Below are positions 40,973-49,280 of a stretch of DNA of 64,000 nucleotides, piece after piece. Position 1 is the first letter of the stretch. Every line of letters begins with the position of its first letter. A program made the position numbers and the translations under genes. The notes under the pieces were generated by a model that saw nothing but the letters and a program-made list of their open reading frames with translations, did not search any database and had not been told where the DNA came from. The DNA comes from Actinobacteria bacterium UBA2272 (GTDB lineage Bacteria > Actinomycetota > Coriobacteriia > Anaerosomatales > Anaerosomataceae): assembly GCA_002347725.1 (NCBI GenBank), contig DDXA01000004.1, positions 310,001-374,000 on the forward strand, read 5' to 3'.

Positions 40973-41171
40973 GCGTTGCGGCGTGGCAGCGTCTGAGCCC
41001 GGAAGCGTGAAGGAGGTGCATCAGACGACGCTTCCTGAACCACTCCCTTGCATGACGCCGCACCTGCCCTCGGCGCGCTTGTGAGCACGGCCTCACTGGC
41101 CCACCGAAGCGGTACAATGAGCCGACATGAACCGGAGGGGGCACTCCGAAACAGCCGCGAGAGAGGCTTGC

Positions 41172-42365
41172 ATGGACATCTTCCAGAAGGCGTGGGACTT
41201 CACCGAGGCGCGCGTGGCGCGCGAGTCCGGCTACTACCCGTACTTCCAGCTCATAGAGTCGGAGTCGGACTCCAAGGTGACCCTCGACGGTCGGGAGCTC
41301 GTCATGCTCGGCTCCAACAACTACCTCGGCCTCACCACGCACCCGCACGTGCGCGACCGCGCTGCCGAGGCGCTGGCGAAGTACGGCACGTCGTGCACCG
41401 GGTCGCGTCTCCTGAACGGCAACCTCGACATCCACGAGGAGCTCGAGCGCCGGCTGGCTCGCTTCGTGGGCAAGGAGAGCGCGCTCGTCTTCTCCACCGG
41501 CTTCGGCGCCAACATCGGCACGATCTCGGCGATCGTCGGGCGCCACGACGTCGTCGCCATCGACAAGGACGACCACGCGAGCATCTACGACGGGTGCAAG
41601 CTCTCCTACGGCAAGGTCGTCCGCTTCGAGCACAACGACGTGGCGAGCCTCCGCGAGACGCTCTCGCGCGCCGAGGTCAACGACCACGGCGGCCTCCTCG
41701 TGGTGGTCGACGGCGTGTTCTCGATGGAGGGCGACATCGCCCCCCTGCCCGAGATGATCCCGGTGCTGAAGGAGTTCGGCGCCCGCCTCATGGTGGACGA
41801 CGCGCACGCCTCGGGTGTGCTCGGCCCGCTCGGCAACGGCACCGCGGCGCACTTCGGCGTGACCGATGATGTCGACATCATCATGGGGACGTTCTCCAAG
41901 AGCTTCGCCTCGCTCGGCGGATTCATCGCTGCCGACGAGATCGTCATCGACTACGTGAAGCACAACTCCCGGCCGTTCATCTTCTCCGCGGCCATGGCGC
42001 CGCCGAGCGTGGGCGCGTGTCTCGGCGCGCTCGACGTGATGGAGTCCGAGCCGCAGCACCGCGAGCGCCTGTGGGAGGTCGTGCACCGGATGCAGGCCGG
42101 CTACCGCGAGCTCGGCTTCGACCTCGGCACGAGCGAGACCCCGGTGATCCCCATCATCTTAGGCGACGAGATGCTCGTGTTCGCGTTCTGGAAGCGGCTG
42201 CTCGAGGAGGGCGTCTTCGTGAACCCCGTGCGTCCGCCGGCGGTGCCGGCCGGCCGCGCGCTCTTGCGCACGAGCTACATGGCCACGCACACCGACGCGC
42301 AGATGGACTTCGTGCTCGAGACGTTCGCGAAGATCGGGCGGGAACTCGGCGTCATCGGCGGGTAG
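41172..42365 (+). CDS. serine palmitoyltransferase-like PLP enzyme (alpha-oxoamine synthase family)
   Basis: Alpha-oxoamine synthases condense an amino acid with an acyl thioester. The protein has 397 residues. It shows LGSNNYLGLTTHPHVR near 38, YGTSCTGSRLLNGNLDIH, the DKDDHASIYDGCKLS block, VDDAHASGVLG, and the Schiff-base Lys243 in GTFSKSFASLGGF. Features closer to bacterial serine palmitoyltransferase than to BioF or KBL are the N-terminal YYPYFQLIES, SRPFIFSAAMAPPSV, and VNPVRPPAVPAGRALLR with GRELGVIG at the end. ATG 41172 follows GAGAGAGG. TACAAT at 41113-41118 is a good -10. The acyl donor and amino acid cannot be told from sequence. Confidence 0.85.
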   Translation: MDIFQKAWDFTEARVARESGYYPYFQLIESESDSKVTLDGRELVMLGSNNYLGLTTHPHVRDRAAEALAKYGTSCTGSRLLNGNLDIHEELERRLARFVGKESALVFSTGFGANIGTISAIVGRHDVVAIDKDDHASIYDGCKLSYGKVVRFEHNDVASLRETLSRAEVNDHGGLLVVVDGVFSMEGDIAPLPEMIPVLKEFGARLMVDDAHASGVLGPLGNGTAAHFGVTDDVDIIMGTFSKSFASLGGFIAADEIVIDYVKHNSRPFIFSAAMAPPSVGACLGALDVMESEPQHRERLWEVVHRMQAGYRELGFDLGTSETPVIPIILGDEMLVFAFWKRLLEEGVFVNPVRPPAVPAGRALLRTSYMATHTDAQMDFVLETFAKIGRELGVIGG

Positions 42366-42377
42366 ATGCCGCCCGCG

Positions 42378-42875
42378 TCACTGGATCGCGTTCAGGCCTT
42401 CCTCGGCACCCTGACGCAGCAGCTCGGCGAAGACCGTGGGGTCGATCACGTACGTGAGCGCAAGCGCCGAGACGATGATGTTGACCGCCAGCCACTTGGT
42501 GTAGACGCCGCGCGTGCGTGCGATGAGGATCAGTGCACAGACGGCGATAACCGCAGGACCGACGATGCGCAGGTCGCCGAGTGGCACAGAGTAACCGGCG
42601 ACCTCGCGGCTGCTCTGGCCGAGGAACGCTCCGATGTCGAAGCTGATGTTGAACACGATAAGCACGAACTCGAGCACCAGGACACCCGCAAGTGCCCACG
42701 ACGCCCAGCGCGTCGTCTCGCCCTCGGTGCGATAGACCTCGTAGGCGACGCTCGGGGCCATCGCGATCAGAACCACGAGCGGGCTTTTCGCGAGCAGACC
42801 GATGATGATGCCCACCACCGCCACTGCCGAGAGGATCCCGCAGATGAGCGCCGCGTGCTTGGTCGGGCGTGCCAT
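42378..42875 (-). CDS. membrane protein with about five helices, function unknown
   Basis: The protein has 165 residues and is mostly hydrophobic, with helices near 8-27, 30-47, 58-80, 103-123 and 128-148. No family is recognised. It is convergent with the SPT-like gene (12-nt gap) and lies in the lipid-enzyme neighbourhood, but no functional link is shown. Confidence 0.6.
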   Translation of the reverse strand: MARPTKHAALICGILSAVAVVGIIIGLLAKSPLVVLIAMAPSVAYEVYRTEGETTRWASWALAGVLVLEFVLIVFNISFDIGAFLGQSSREVAGYSVPLGDLRIVGPAVIAVCALILIARTRGVYTKWLAVNIIVSALALTYVIDPTVFAELLRQGAEEGLNAIQ

Positions 42876-42949
42876 GTGTGACCTGCTTTCCCCCGGACGG
42901 CTGGCCTTCTCAGGCGAGGATACTCCACAAGCCAGAGGTTGCGACGGCT

Positions 42950-43579
42950 CTATTCTGCGTCAGGCTTCACGCGGCGCGCACGGCGCGCGATGAGCGTCAC
43001 CGTTGCGAACGCGACCACGGCGATGGATGCCACCATGCCGAGGAAGCCGACGATGTAGGCGGAGTTCTCCGAGGAGAAGACCGGACTGTCCGGATGGAAG
43101 AGGTTCGGCAGCGCGAGTACGAGGTACCACAGGCCACCTGCGAGCAGCGCATCGAGGACGGCCGGGACCTTGGGCGAGTCGGCGATCAACTGGATGGCGA
43201 CGATGACGACCGAGCCGGCGAGCAGGCCGAAGGTCATGAGCAGTCGCGGCTCCTTCCACAGGATGCCACCCCAGATGAGCTGCATCGACAGGATGCCGAG
43301 GACCGTGTTGACGGTCCACAACGGCAGCGAGAACCAGCGGAGCGCCTGGCCCCACGGGAGCAGCCCGCGAACGCCGACGATGTAGCCGAGACCGGCGAGG
43401 CCTGCGAGGGTGAACGTGGCCATGTTCACCCAGGTCGATGCGCCGTGGAACATCACGAAGCGCACCATCGTGCCGAGACGGGCGTCCGGCGGGATGCTCA
43501 GGATTGCGACCGCGCACCCGACGACGGCGAGCGGGATGAGGGCGACAAGCGCGGTGCGGGCGGTCTTGGAGAGCGGCAC
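42950..43579 (-). CDS. six-helix membrane protein resembling CcmC/cytochrome c assembly proteins
   Basis: The protein has 209 residues and six predicted helices. The arrangement FVMFHGASTWVNMATF, then WTVNTVLGILSMQLIWGGILWKEPRL resembles the CcmC fold, where a periplasmic tryptophan-rich loop and flanking histidines hold haem. The canonical WGxxWxWDPR is degraded to WGGILWKEPR, and only one clear histidine (HGAS) is left near the first site. It may be a derived haem-handling protein or an unrelated membrane protein. GTG 43579 has AAGGAG. Confidence 0.5.
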   Translation of the reverse strand: MPLSKTARTALVALIPLAVVGCAVAILSIPPDARLGTMVRFVMFHGASTWVNMATFTLAGLAGLGYIVGVRGLLPWGQALRWFSLPLWTVNTVLGILSMQLIWGGILWKEPRLLMTFGLLAGSVVIVAIQLIADSPKVPAVLDALLAGGLWYLVLALPNLFHPDSPVFSSENSAYIVGFLGMVASIAVVAFATVTLIARRARRVKPDAE

Positions 43580-43654
43580 GTGCGAGCTCCTTCGCGGTCG
43601 GCGGTCATGCGTGCCGCAGTGCGGCCGACTCGCATTCTAGCAGGCGCGTACGAG

Positions 43655-44527
43655 TCACCGCCGCGAGCGGCGCGCCTTGCGACGGATGTGGGCCACTGCC
43701 GAGACTGCGGCAGCCTCCCCCGCAGCGATCGCGTCGGCAGCCCGGCCGTACGAAAGGGCGCTGAAGTGGTGCACCTCGGGAGAGATGAGCACGTCGGCCT
43801 CGCGCAGCGCGGGCTCGGCCACCCGCGCCTCGAAAGCCTCGGATACCGCACCAAGGATGTCGATTCCCGAGTCACCACGGTCACGGGCCGCCCCGTCGAC
43901 CATCACGGCATGCAGCTCCTTGAGCTTGAACGCGCCGGGGGCCGAGCCCTCGGGCAACGCCACGGTGCCGGCACCACTGACGTCCACAGCCACGATCGTC
44001 TGCCCGCCGAGGTGTCTGGCGAGACTCACCGGCACCGGCTCGCTCACGTAGCCATCGACGAGGATCATGTCGCCCATCCGCACCGGCAAGAACGCGACCG
44101 GTACCGAAGCGCTCGCGCGGACGGCGGCGATCAGGTCGCCCGAGGTGAAGCGCACGGGCCTGTTGCGCGTCATGTCCGTGGCAACGCACCCGAACGGGAT
44201 GCGGAGATCGTCGAAGCTCTCCGGAAGGTGCTTGCGCAAGAACTCCTGCGCCTTCTGTCCCGAGAAGACCGCCCCCTTGCTGAACGCGAGGTCGCCGACC
44301 CTGGCGATGTCGGTCACGTCGAAGTCGAGCGCGACCGCCTCTATCTCGGCGAGCGGCACTCCTGCGGCGTAAAACGCGCCGACGACGGCGCCCATACTCG
44401 TGCCGGCGATGGCGTCGGGCGCAAGCCCCTCGGCCTCGAGCACCTTGAGCACGCCGATATGCGCCAGGCCGCGGGCACTGCCGCTGCCGAGCGCGAGTCC
44501 GATCTTCCTGGAGCCGAACAGGCGCAT
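43655..44527 (-). CDS. patatin-like phospholipase (RssA type)
   Basis: The protein has 290 residues. It shows the oxyanion loop GLALGSGSARGLAHIGVLK, nucleophile motif AGTSMGAVVGAFYA (Ser near 45) and DGYVSEPVP holding the dyad Asp. It is probably a cytosolic or membrane-bound lipid acyl hydrolase. It starts one base after the stop of the CDP-alcohol phosphatidyltransferase gene, as third gene of an acyltransferase - phosphatidyltransferase - lipase operon. Confidence 0.92.
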   Translation of the reverse strand: MRLFGSRKIGLALGSGSARGLAHIGVLKVLEAEGLAPDAIAGTSMGAVVGAFYAAGVPLAEIEAVALDFDVTDIARVGDLAFSKGAVFSGQKAQEFLRKHLPESFDDLRIPFGCVATDMTRNRPVRFTSGDLIAAVRASASVPVAFLPVRMGDMILVDGYVSEPVPVSLARHLGGQTIVAVDVSGAGTVALPEGSAPGAFKLKELHAVMVDGAARDRGDSGIDILGAVSEAFEARVAEPALREADVLISPEVHHFSALSYGRAADAIAAGEAAAVSAVAHIRRKARRSRR

Positions 44528-44528
44528 G

Positions 44529-45206
44529 CTACTTACCCTCGCGGGCGAGAACCGCCGCGTGCTTGAGCGACGTCACGAGGAAGACGACCGTAAGCGCGAC
44601 GGCAAGCCCGATGCCGATGAGATCGAACGGCTTCAGGCCCCCGGCGAGCGGCGCCAGGAACCAGTCGGTGAAGACGAGGATCGCGATGTTCACCGCCACG
44701 ATGATGATCCGCAGCTCGGTGGGGCCGAAGGTGCCGTAGCTGATCTTGAACACGCCGTCGACCGCCGTGCGCACGTACACGTGCACGCTCATGAGCAGGT
44801 AGCCGATGAGCGCGAACGCCGCGATATCGAGGCGCAGGAACGGCGACATGCCGATGCCGATGATGGTGAGGAACTCGGAGATGGCGTCGACGGTGTGATC
44901 GATGTAGAAGCCGAACTTGGGACGCTCGATCTTTCGGTAGCGCGCAAGCGTACCGTCGAGCGAGTCGCCGTACCAGTTCACGAGGAAGCCGAGGTTCACG
45001 AGCCACAGCCACGCCACATCCTGCCCGGAGAGCCAGTAGCCGCCGAAGCACATGATCGAGCCAACGACGCCGAGTCCGGTGAGCACGTCGGGCGTGATCC
45101 ATGCGGGCGAGTGCGCGGCGAGCCACTGGAGCGCCGGGCGCTCGAGCGGCGCGGTGAGCGTCTGGTTCACACGCTGGTGCTTCTTGATGTCGGACATCTC
45201 GGACAC
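44529..45206 (-). CDS. CDP-alcohol phosphatidyltransferase
   Basis: The 225-residue integral membrane protein has five to six helices. It has the complete CDP-OH motif DGTLARYRKIERPKFGFYIDHTVD (D-G-x2-A-R-x9-G-x3-D-x3-D) near residue 84. Such enzymes move a phospho-alcohol or phosphatidyl group from a CDP-linked donor. The long N-terminal lead with PLERPALQWLAAHSPAWITPD is seen in a subgroup of unknown specificity. GTG 45206 follows AAGGAG. Its neighbours suggest it places a head group on a lipid made here. Confidence 0.9.
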   Translation of the reverse strand: MSEMSDIKKHQRVNQTLTAPLERPALQWLAAHSPAWITPDVLTGLGVVGSIMCFGGYWLSGQDVAWLWLVNLGFLVNWYGDSLDGTLARYRKIERPKFGFYIDHTVDAISEFLTIIGIGMSPFLRLDIAAFALIGYLLMSVHVYVRTAVDGVFKISYGTFGPTELRIIIVAVNIAILVFTDWFLAPLAGGLKPFDLIGIGLAVALTVVFLVTSLKHAAVLAREGK

Positions 45207-45252
45207 GGGTCGCTCCTTGTCGGCGGTCGTTACGGGCTGAGGGTGGGGGTGG

Positions 45253-46149
45253 CTACCCGGGCACGGCGACGTCGGGCCACACCACGTGCGGCATCGCCCA
45301 CTGCTCGGGCGCCTCGGCGATCCACCGCTCCGCCGGCGCCAGGCAGCGCTCGGCGTTGGCGGCGAGCAGTTCAGGGGTTGCGCGACCCCGCTCCATCGGG
45401 ACGGGGTCCGAGGCCACCAACCGGTAGCGGCCGTCGGCAGCGCGCGGCGCGGCCACTACCACAACCGGCGCAGCGGCCTTCATCGCAAGACGGACGTGCA
45501 GAAGCGGAAGCGGAGCCGGGCGGCCGAAGAAGGCCGGCTGCACCTTGTCGGGCTCCGGCAACGGACGATCCAGGCCCGTCAGGACCGAGCGGCCTTCGGC
45601 AAGCGAGCGTGCGGCTCGCTTGAGCGCGTCAAGCGAGACCGGCGTGAGCTCGAACCCGGCCTGCTCGCGCACCTCGTTCTGCCAGCGGTATGCTCCCGTG
45701 GGCTCAGGCACCGACAGGATCTGCATGTTCCACCCGTGGAAACCGAGCACGCGACCGACGATGTCGAAGTTGCCGAAGTGCATGCCCGCGTACACGAACG
45801 GGCCGGCGGAGTGCTCGCGCTCGATGAGCGAGGTGAACGTTTCGTCGATAACGACGGCGGCGTCTTCGGCCGCACGATTGCCGAGCACATGGTAGAGGTC
45901 GTAGAGAAGACGCGCCATCTGCGTGATGTTCTCGCGCACGGCCTCATCAAGCGCCTCGCCCGCGAGCTTGCCGCCGGAGACGACCCACTGGTTCACGCGC
46001 GCGGCGCGCACAAGGTCGGAATCGGGGTCCGCCAGGAAGCGTGAAGCGGCCAGCTTGACGATGCCGTCGGCGGCGCGGCGTGGCAGAACTCGCCCGACTC
46101 CACGGGCCATGTTCATGCCGATGCGGCTTGATGCGAGCGTTTCGAGCAT
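45253..46149 (-). CDS. LpxL/HtrB-family lysophospholipid acyltransferase
   Basis: The protein has 298 residues. The catalytic motif is AGMHFGNFDIVGRVL (H-x4-D), near residue 118. It also shows VLTGLDRPLPEPDKVQPAFFGRPAPLPL and a C-terminal AERWIAEAPEQW typical of the LpxL/PIM acyltransferase superfamily. In actinobacteria such enzymes acylate phosphatidylinositol mannosides. GGAAGGA precedes ATG 46149. It is first gene of the operon with the phosphatidyltransferase and patatin, divergent from the GNAT-like gene. Confidence 0.88.
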   Translation of the reverse strand: MLETLASSRIGMNMARGVGRVLPRRAADGIVKLAASRFLADPDSDLVRAARVNQWVVSGGKLAGEALDEAVRENITQMARLLYDLYHVLGNRAAEDAAVVIDETFTSLIEREHSAGPFVYAGMHFGNFDIVGRVLGFHGWNMQILSVPEPTGAYRWQNEVREQAGFELTPVSLDALKRAARSLAEGRSVLTGLDRPLPEPDKVQPAFFGRPAPLPLLHVRLAMKAAAPVVVVAAPRAADGRYRLVASDPVPMERGRATPELLAANAERCLAPAERWIAEAPEQWAMPHVVWPDVAVPG

Positions 46150-46235
46150 GCGTCAGGTCCTTCCAGCCGCAGTCCAGTGTACCAGCACCAAGTGCAGTGC
46201 TACGCTCGTCGCGACGCGGCCACAAAGGAGACACG

Positions 46236-47405
46236 ATGAGCGACCCGGCGCTGCCCGTGCGTATCGACGAGATTCCGCTCGGCGATCCGCGCATCAAGGA
46301 GTTCGTGGCATTCCACTGGCAGCACTACCACGGCGACCCGCACTGGGTCCCCCAACTCGACGCCGACCTGCTCGGCAACCGTCTTCTCGGCCTGACCGGC
46401 CTGCTCACACCGCAGCATCCGTATCACAGCGCGGCGGCGGCAACGCACTTCATGGCGTTCCGGGGCGACACGCCGCTCGGACGTGTGTCCGTGGTGGTGA
46501 ACAACCGCTTCAACGACTTCTACAGCGGCAGGTTCGCGTTCTTCGGCTTCTTCGAGTGCGTGGAAGAGTACGCGGTGGCCGAGGCGCTTCTCTCCGCGGC
46601 GCGGGAGTGGGCGAAGGGGCAGGGCGCCGAAGTGCTGCGCGGGCCTGGCGAGTACTCCAACGCCACCCACGAGCGGCAGGCGTGCCTGATCGACGGGTTC
46701 GACCGCGACGTGTACGTGGAGCACACGTACAACCCGCCGTACTACCGGGAGTTCATCGAGCGCTACGGCTTCGAGAAGGCGATGGACTACCACGCGTACA
46801 TGATCGACCTCCGCAAGCCCATCGACGAGCGGATCGGCAACGTCGCCGAGGCCGTGCGCAAGCGCGACCATCTGACGATCCGCACGCTCGAGATGTCGCG
46901 GTTCGACGAGGATCTGCGCATCGTCATCGACATCTACAACAAGGCCTGGGCGCAGAACTGGGGCTTCCTGCCCATCACCGACTGGGAGGTGGACGCGCTC
47001 GTCGAGGCGCTCAAGCCGATAATCGACCCCGGGCTGATCCGCTTCGCCTACTACAAGGGCGAGCCGATCGCGGTACTCGGCGCGTTCCCGGACCCCAACT
47101 ATGCGCTCCGCCCGCGCTGGAAGATGTACGGGGACAGCGACTACGCACGTATCGCGCGGCTGTTCGCCACGCGGCGCTCGATCCCGCGCATCCGCCTGAT
47201 CTTCTTCGGCATCGTGCCGGGCTTCCGGCGGCTCGGCGCCGATGCGCTGCTCTACCAGGAGGTCCACGCATACACGCAGCAGAAGGGCTACGGGGACTGC
47301 GACGTCTCGCTGCTTCTCGAAGTGAACGACCTCATCATCCGCGCTGCCGAATCGATGGGCGGCACGCGCTACAAGACGTGGCGGATCTGGGACCTGCCGC
47401 TGTAG
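46236..47405 (+). CDS. large GNAT-fold acyltransferase, candidate bacterial ceramide synthase-like protein
   Basis: The protein has 389 residues. The N-terminal half has HYHGDPHWVPQLDADLL, GRVSVVVNNRFNDFYSGRFAFFGFFE and LRGPGEYSNATHERQACLIDGFD in blocks, then TYNPPYYREFIERYGFEKA. The C-terminal half repeats a GNAT-like core (IFFGIVPGFRRLGADALL). This long GNAT-like family is often found beside SPT homologues, and it appears to be the family of bacterial N-acyltransferases that make (dihydro)ceramide. That assignment is from memory of the family and not proven here. AAAGGAG precedes ATG 46236. An SPT-like gene lies 4 kb away. Confidence 0.7.
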   Translation: MSDPALPVRIDEIPLGDPRIKEFVAFHWQHYHGDPHWVPQLDADLLGNRLLGLTGLLTPQHPYHSAAAATHFMAFRGDTPLGRVSVVVNNRFNDFYSGRFAFFGFFECVEEYAVAEALLSAAREWAKGQGAEVLRGPGEYSNATHERQACLIDGFDRDVYVEHTYNPPYYREFIERYGFEKAMDYHAYMIDLRKPIDERIGNVAEAVRKRDHLTIRTLEMSRFDEDLRIVIDIYNKAWAQNWGFLPITDWEVDALVEALKPIIDPGLIRFAYYKGEPIAVLGAFPDPNYALRPRWKMYGDSDYARIARLFATRRSIPRIRLIFFGIVPGFRRLGADALLYQEVHAYTQQKGYGDCDVSLLLEVNDLIIRAAESMGGTRYKTWRIWDLPL

Positions 47406-47460
47406 GATAGCGGGACCGGGCGGGCGGGGGCCCGCGGGGGGACCGACGATCGGGGGACGC

Positions 47461-48846
47461 ATGGGGCGCATCGGGCCGAGGGCACCACTCGTCACAGTCG
47501 CGCTCGCAGCGGCTCTCGCACTCTCGGCCTCGGCCAGCGGCGCTACGTGGCCGTACGTCATCCATCGGGTCACCGACGACACGCTTACCCAGGAAGCGGT
47601 CTGCGCATCCGGCTGGCATCTCATGTGGAAGGACGCCCTGGAGACGTACCACGACGACGGGACGGTGACCCACTCGCCCTACGCAGGCCGGTACCTCGAC
47701 CGGCTCACGGGCCGGCGCGCCACCTTCGAGTCCATGGCCGAGGGAAGCGGGATCGCGTTCCTGAGCGCCGGCGGTGACTGGGCCGTGTATGTACGCGAGG
47801 ACGAGACGGGCATCGAGGCGACAGCGACGATCCGCGCGTGGAACGCAGCGACCGGCGCACGCACCTCCTTCGAGACCACGCCCGCGATCTGGGGCCCGCC
47901 CACGACAGATGGAACGCTCGTCACCTGGCTCGATGCCGACACGTCGGTCGTCGTCGCCCCGCTTGCGGGGGGCCCGGTTGTGCGACTCGCGGAGTACGTC
48001 GCGTGCACGCCGGCCATCGATGACGGCCGTGTCTGTTGGGCTGAGCGAGGTCTCGCCCCGCCCGACGAGATGCACGCCGAGGACATCGGCGAAGTCCATG
48101 CGCTGGCCGGTGACGAGTTGTTCATGCACGACACCGCCACCGGCACGACAGTCTCGACACACATCGAGGGGTTCTCGGCGCTCGATGTGGACATATCGGG
48201 GCCCATCGTGGTGGCCACGGGCGAGACATCCGACTACCGCAGTCACCTCTACGTGTGGGACACGCGTACCGGCGTGGTCACACGTGCATACTCCGCATAC
48301 CCCGACTATCTGTCACGCGCACACGTCTCGGGGCTGCGAGCCGTCATGAGTGTCGTGCCGCCGGGGGGTGGCGGGCGGGTGTGCTCGATCGACCTGACGA
48401 CCCGCGCCGTCTCCGTCGTGACGCCGCCGGACATGCGCGCGCATGCGTGGAGCTTCGACGGCAGCGTGATCGGGCTGCAGATCCAGCCTCGGGGCGGGAT
48501 GCTTGAGGCAGCCTGGTGCGACCTCGACGAGCGGCCCACCCCGGACGAGGTGAACGGCGACGACCCGACGCCATCGGCGCCAGCCTCACGCGCCTCCAGA
48601 ACGGTGACCGGGGAGTCCGCCGAGCCTACCGACACGCCGGTGACCGACGAGGACACGACGACTCCCGAGCCCGAGGCTCCCGCCGACATCCCGACAGACG
48701 AGCCGAACGCACCCGACGCGAGTGACCCGGAGCCCGGCGCTGACGCCACCCTCCCGCTCCCCTGGATGCTCGGAGGTCTCGCCGGGCTGGTCGTGCTCGG
48801 AGCTGCAGGGGTCGTGGTGCGCAATCGCGCGGCCCGCCGCACCTAG
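47461..48846 (+). CDS. secreted, membrane-anchored beta-propeller-like protein
   Basis: The protein has 461 residues. A signal peptide (1-27) is followed by ~340 residues with repeated blade-like segments such as WAVYVREDETG, LVTWLDADTSVVVAPLAGG and LYVWDTRTGVVTRAYS. A Thr/Pro/Glu-rich stalk (about 370-430) comes next, then one membrane helix (LPWMLGGLAGLVVLGAAGVVV) and a basic tail. It probably displays a propeller on the outer cell surface. GGGGGA precedes the ATG. No ligand can be inferred. Its stop overlaps that of the convergent gene. Confidence 0.75.
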   Translation: MGRIGPRAPLVTVALAAALALSASASGATWPYVIHRVTDDTLTQEAVCASGWHLMWKDALETYHDDGTVTHSPYAGRYLDRLTGRRATFESMAEGSGIAFLSAGGDWAVYVREDETGIEATATIRAWNAATGARTSFETTPAIWGPPTTDGTLVTWLDADTSVVVAPLAGGPVVRLAEYVACTPAIDDGRVCWAERGLAPPDEMHAEDIGEVHALAGDELFMHDTATGTTVSTHIEGFSALDVDISGPIVVATGETSDYRSHLYVWDTRTGVVTRAYSAYPDYLSRAHVSGLRAVMSVVPPGGGGRVCSIDLTTRAVSVVTPPDMRAHAWSFDGSVIGLQIQPRGGMLEAAWCDLDERPTPDEVNGDDPTPSAPASRASRTVTGESAEPTDTPVTDEDTTTPEPEAPADIPTDEPNAPDASDPEPGADATLPLPWMLGGLAGLVVLGAAGVVVRNRAARRT

Positions 48847-49280
48847 CGCGGCGGTCGCACGAGCATCGCAACCGCGCCGGCGACCACCACCGTCATCAGC
48901 TGCAACACCGGCGAGATGACCATCATCAGCACGAACCACCCGATCATGGACGCCTGCGAGGTGTACAGGATCAGCGGGATGCCGAATGAGACGGCGTCGA
49001 CGGCTGGATCGAACGCCTTCGGCACATACGGACCCCAGACCACCAGCAGCACGACGAAGCTCACGGCGGCCAGACCCACCGCCGCCAGCACGAGCGCGCG
49101 CAGCGCGGCGTGTGTGGTCGGCTCCGTTGCCGCGTACCGGGTGCCCAGCCACCACCCGACGGGAAGCGCGAGCATGATGGCGAACACAGGAACGCCCATG
49201 CCGATACCGATGGCGAAGACGTTGCCGAGGCCGATCGCGAGCGACGGCGCGTGCTCCCGCCAGAGCACTCTTGTTCTCAC
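48843..49280 (-). CDS. four-helix membrane protein, function unknown
   Basis: The protein has 145 residues, with helices near 12-32, 33-48, 60-83 and 112-138. No family is recognised. The GTG start overlaps the DUF2779 stop (GTGA), so it is coupled to that nuclease-like gene, but the reason is not clear. Confidence 0.6.
   Translation of the reverse strand: MRTRVLWREHAPSLAIGLGNVFAIGIGMGVPVFAIMLALPVGWWLGTRYAATEPTTHAALRALVLAAVGLAAVSFVVLLVVWGPYVPKAFDPAVDAVSFGIPLILYTSQASMIGWFVLMMVISPVLQLMTVVVAGAVAMLVRPPR

Noticed and set aside
41172..42365. BioF (8-amino-7-oxononanoate synthase) or KBL assignment
   Set aside because: Motifs at both ends fit SPT better, and no biotin or threonine-degradation genes are nearby. 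Kept as an alternative only.
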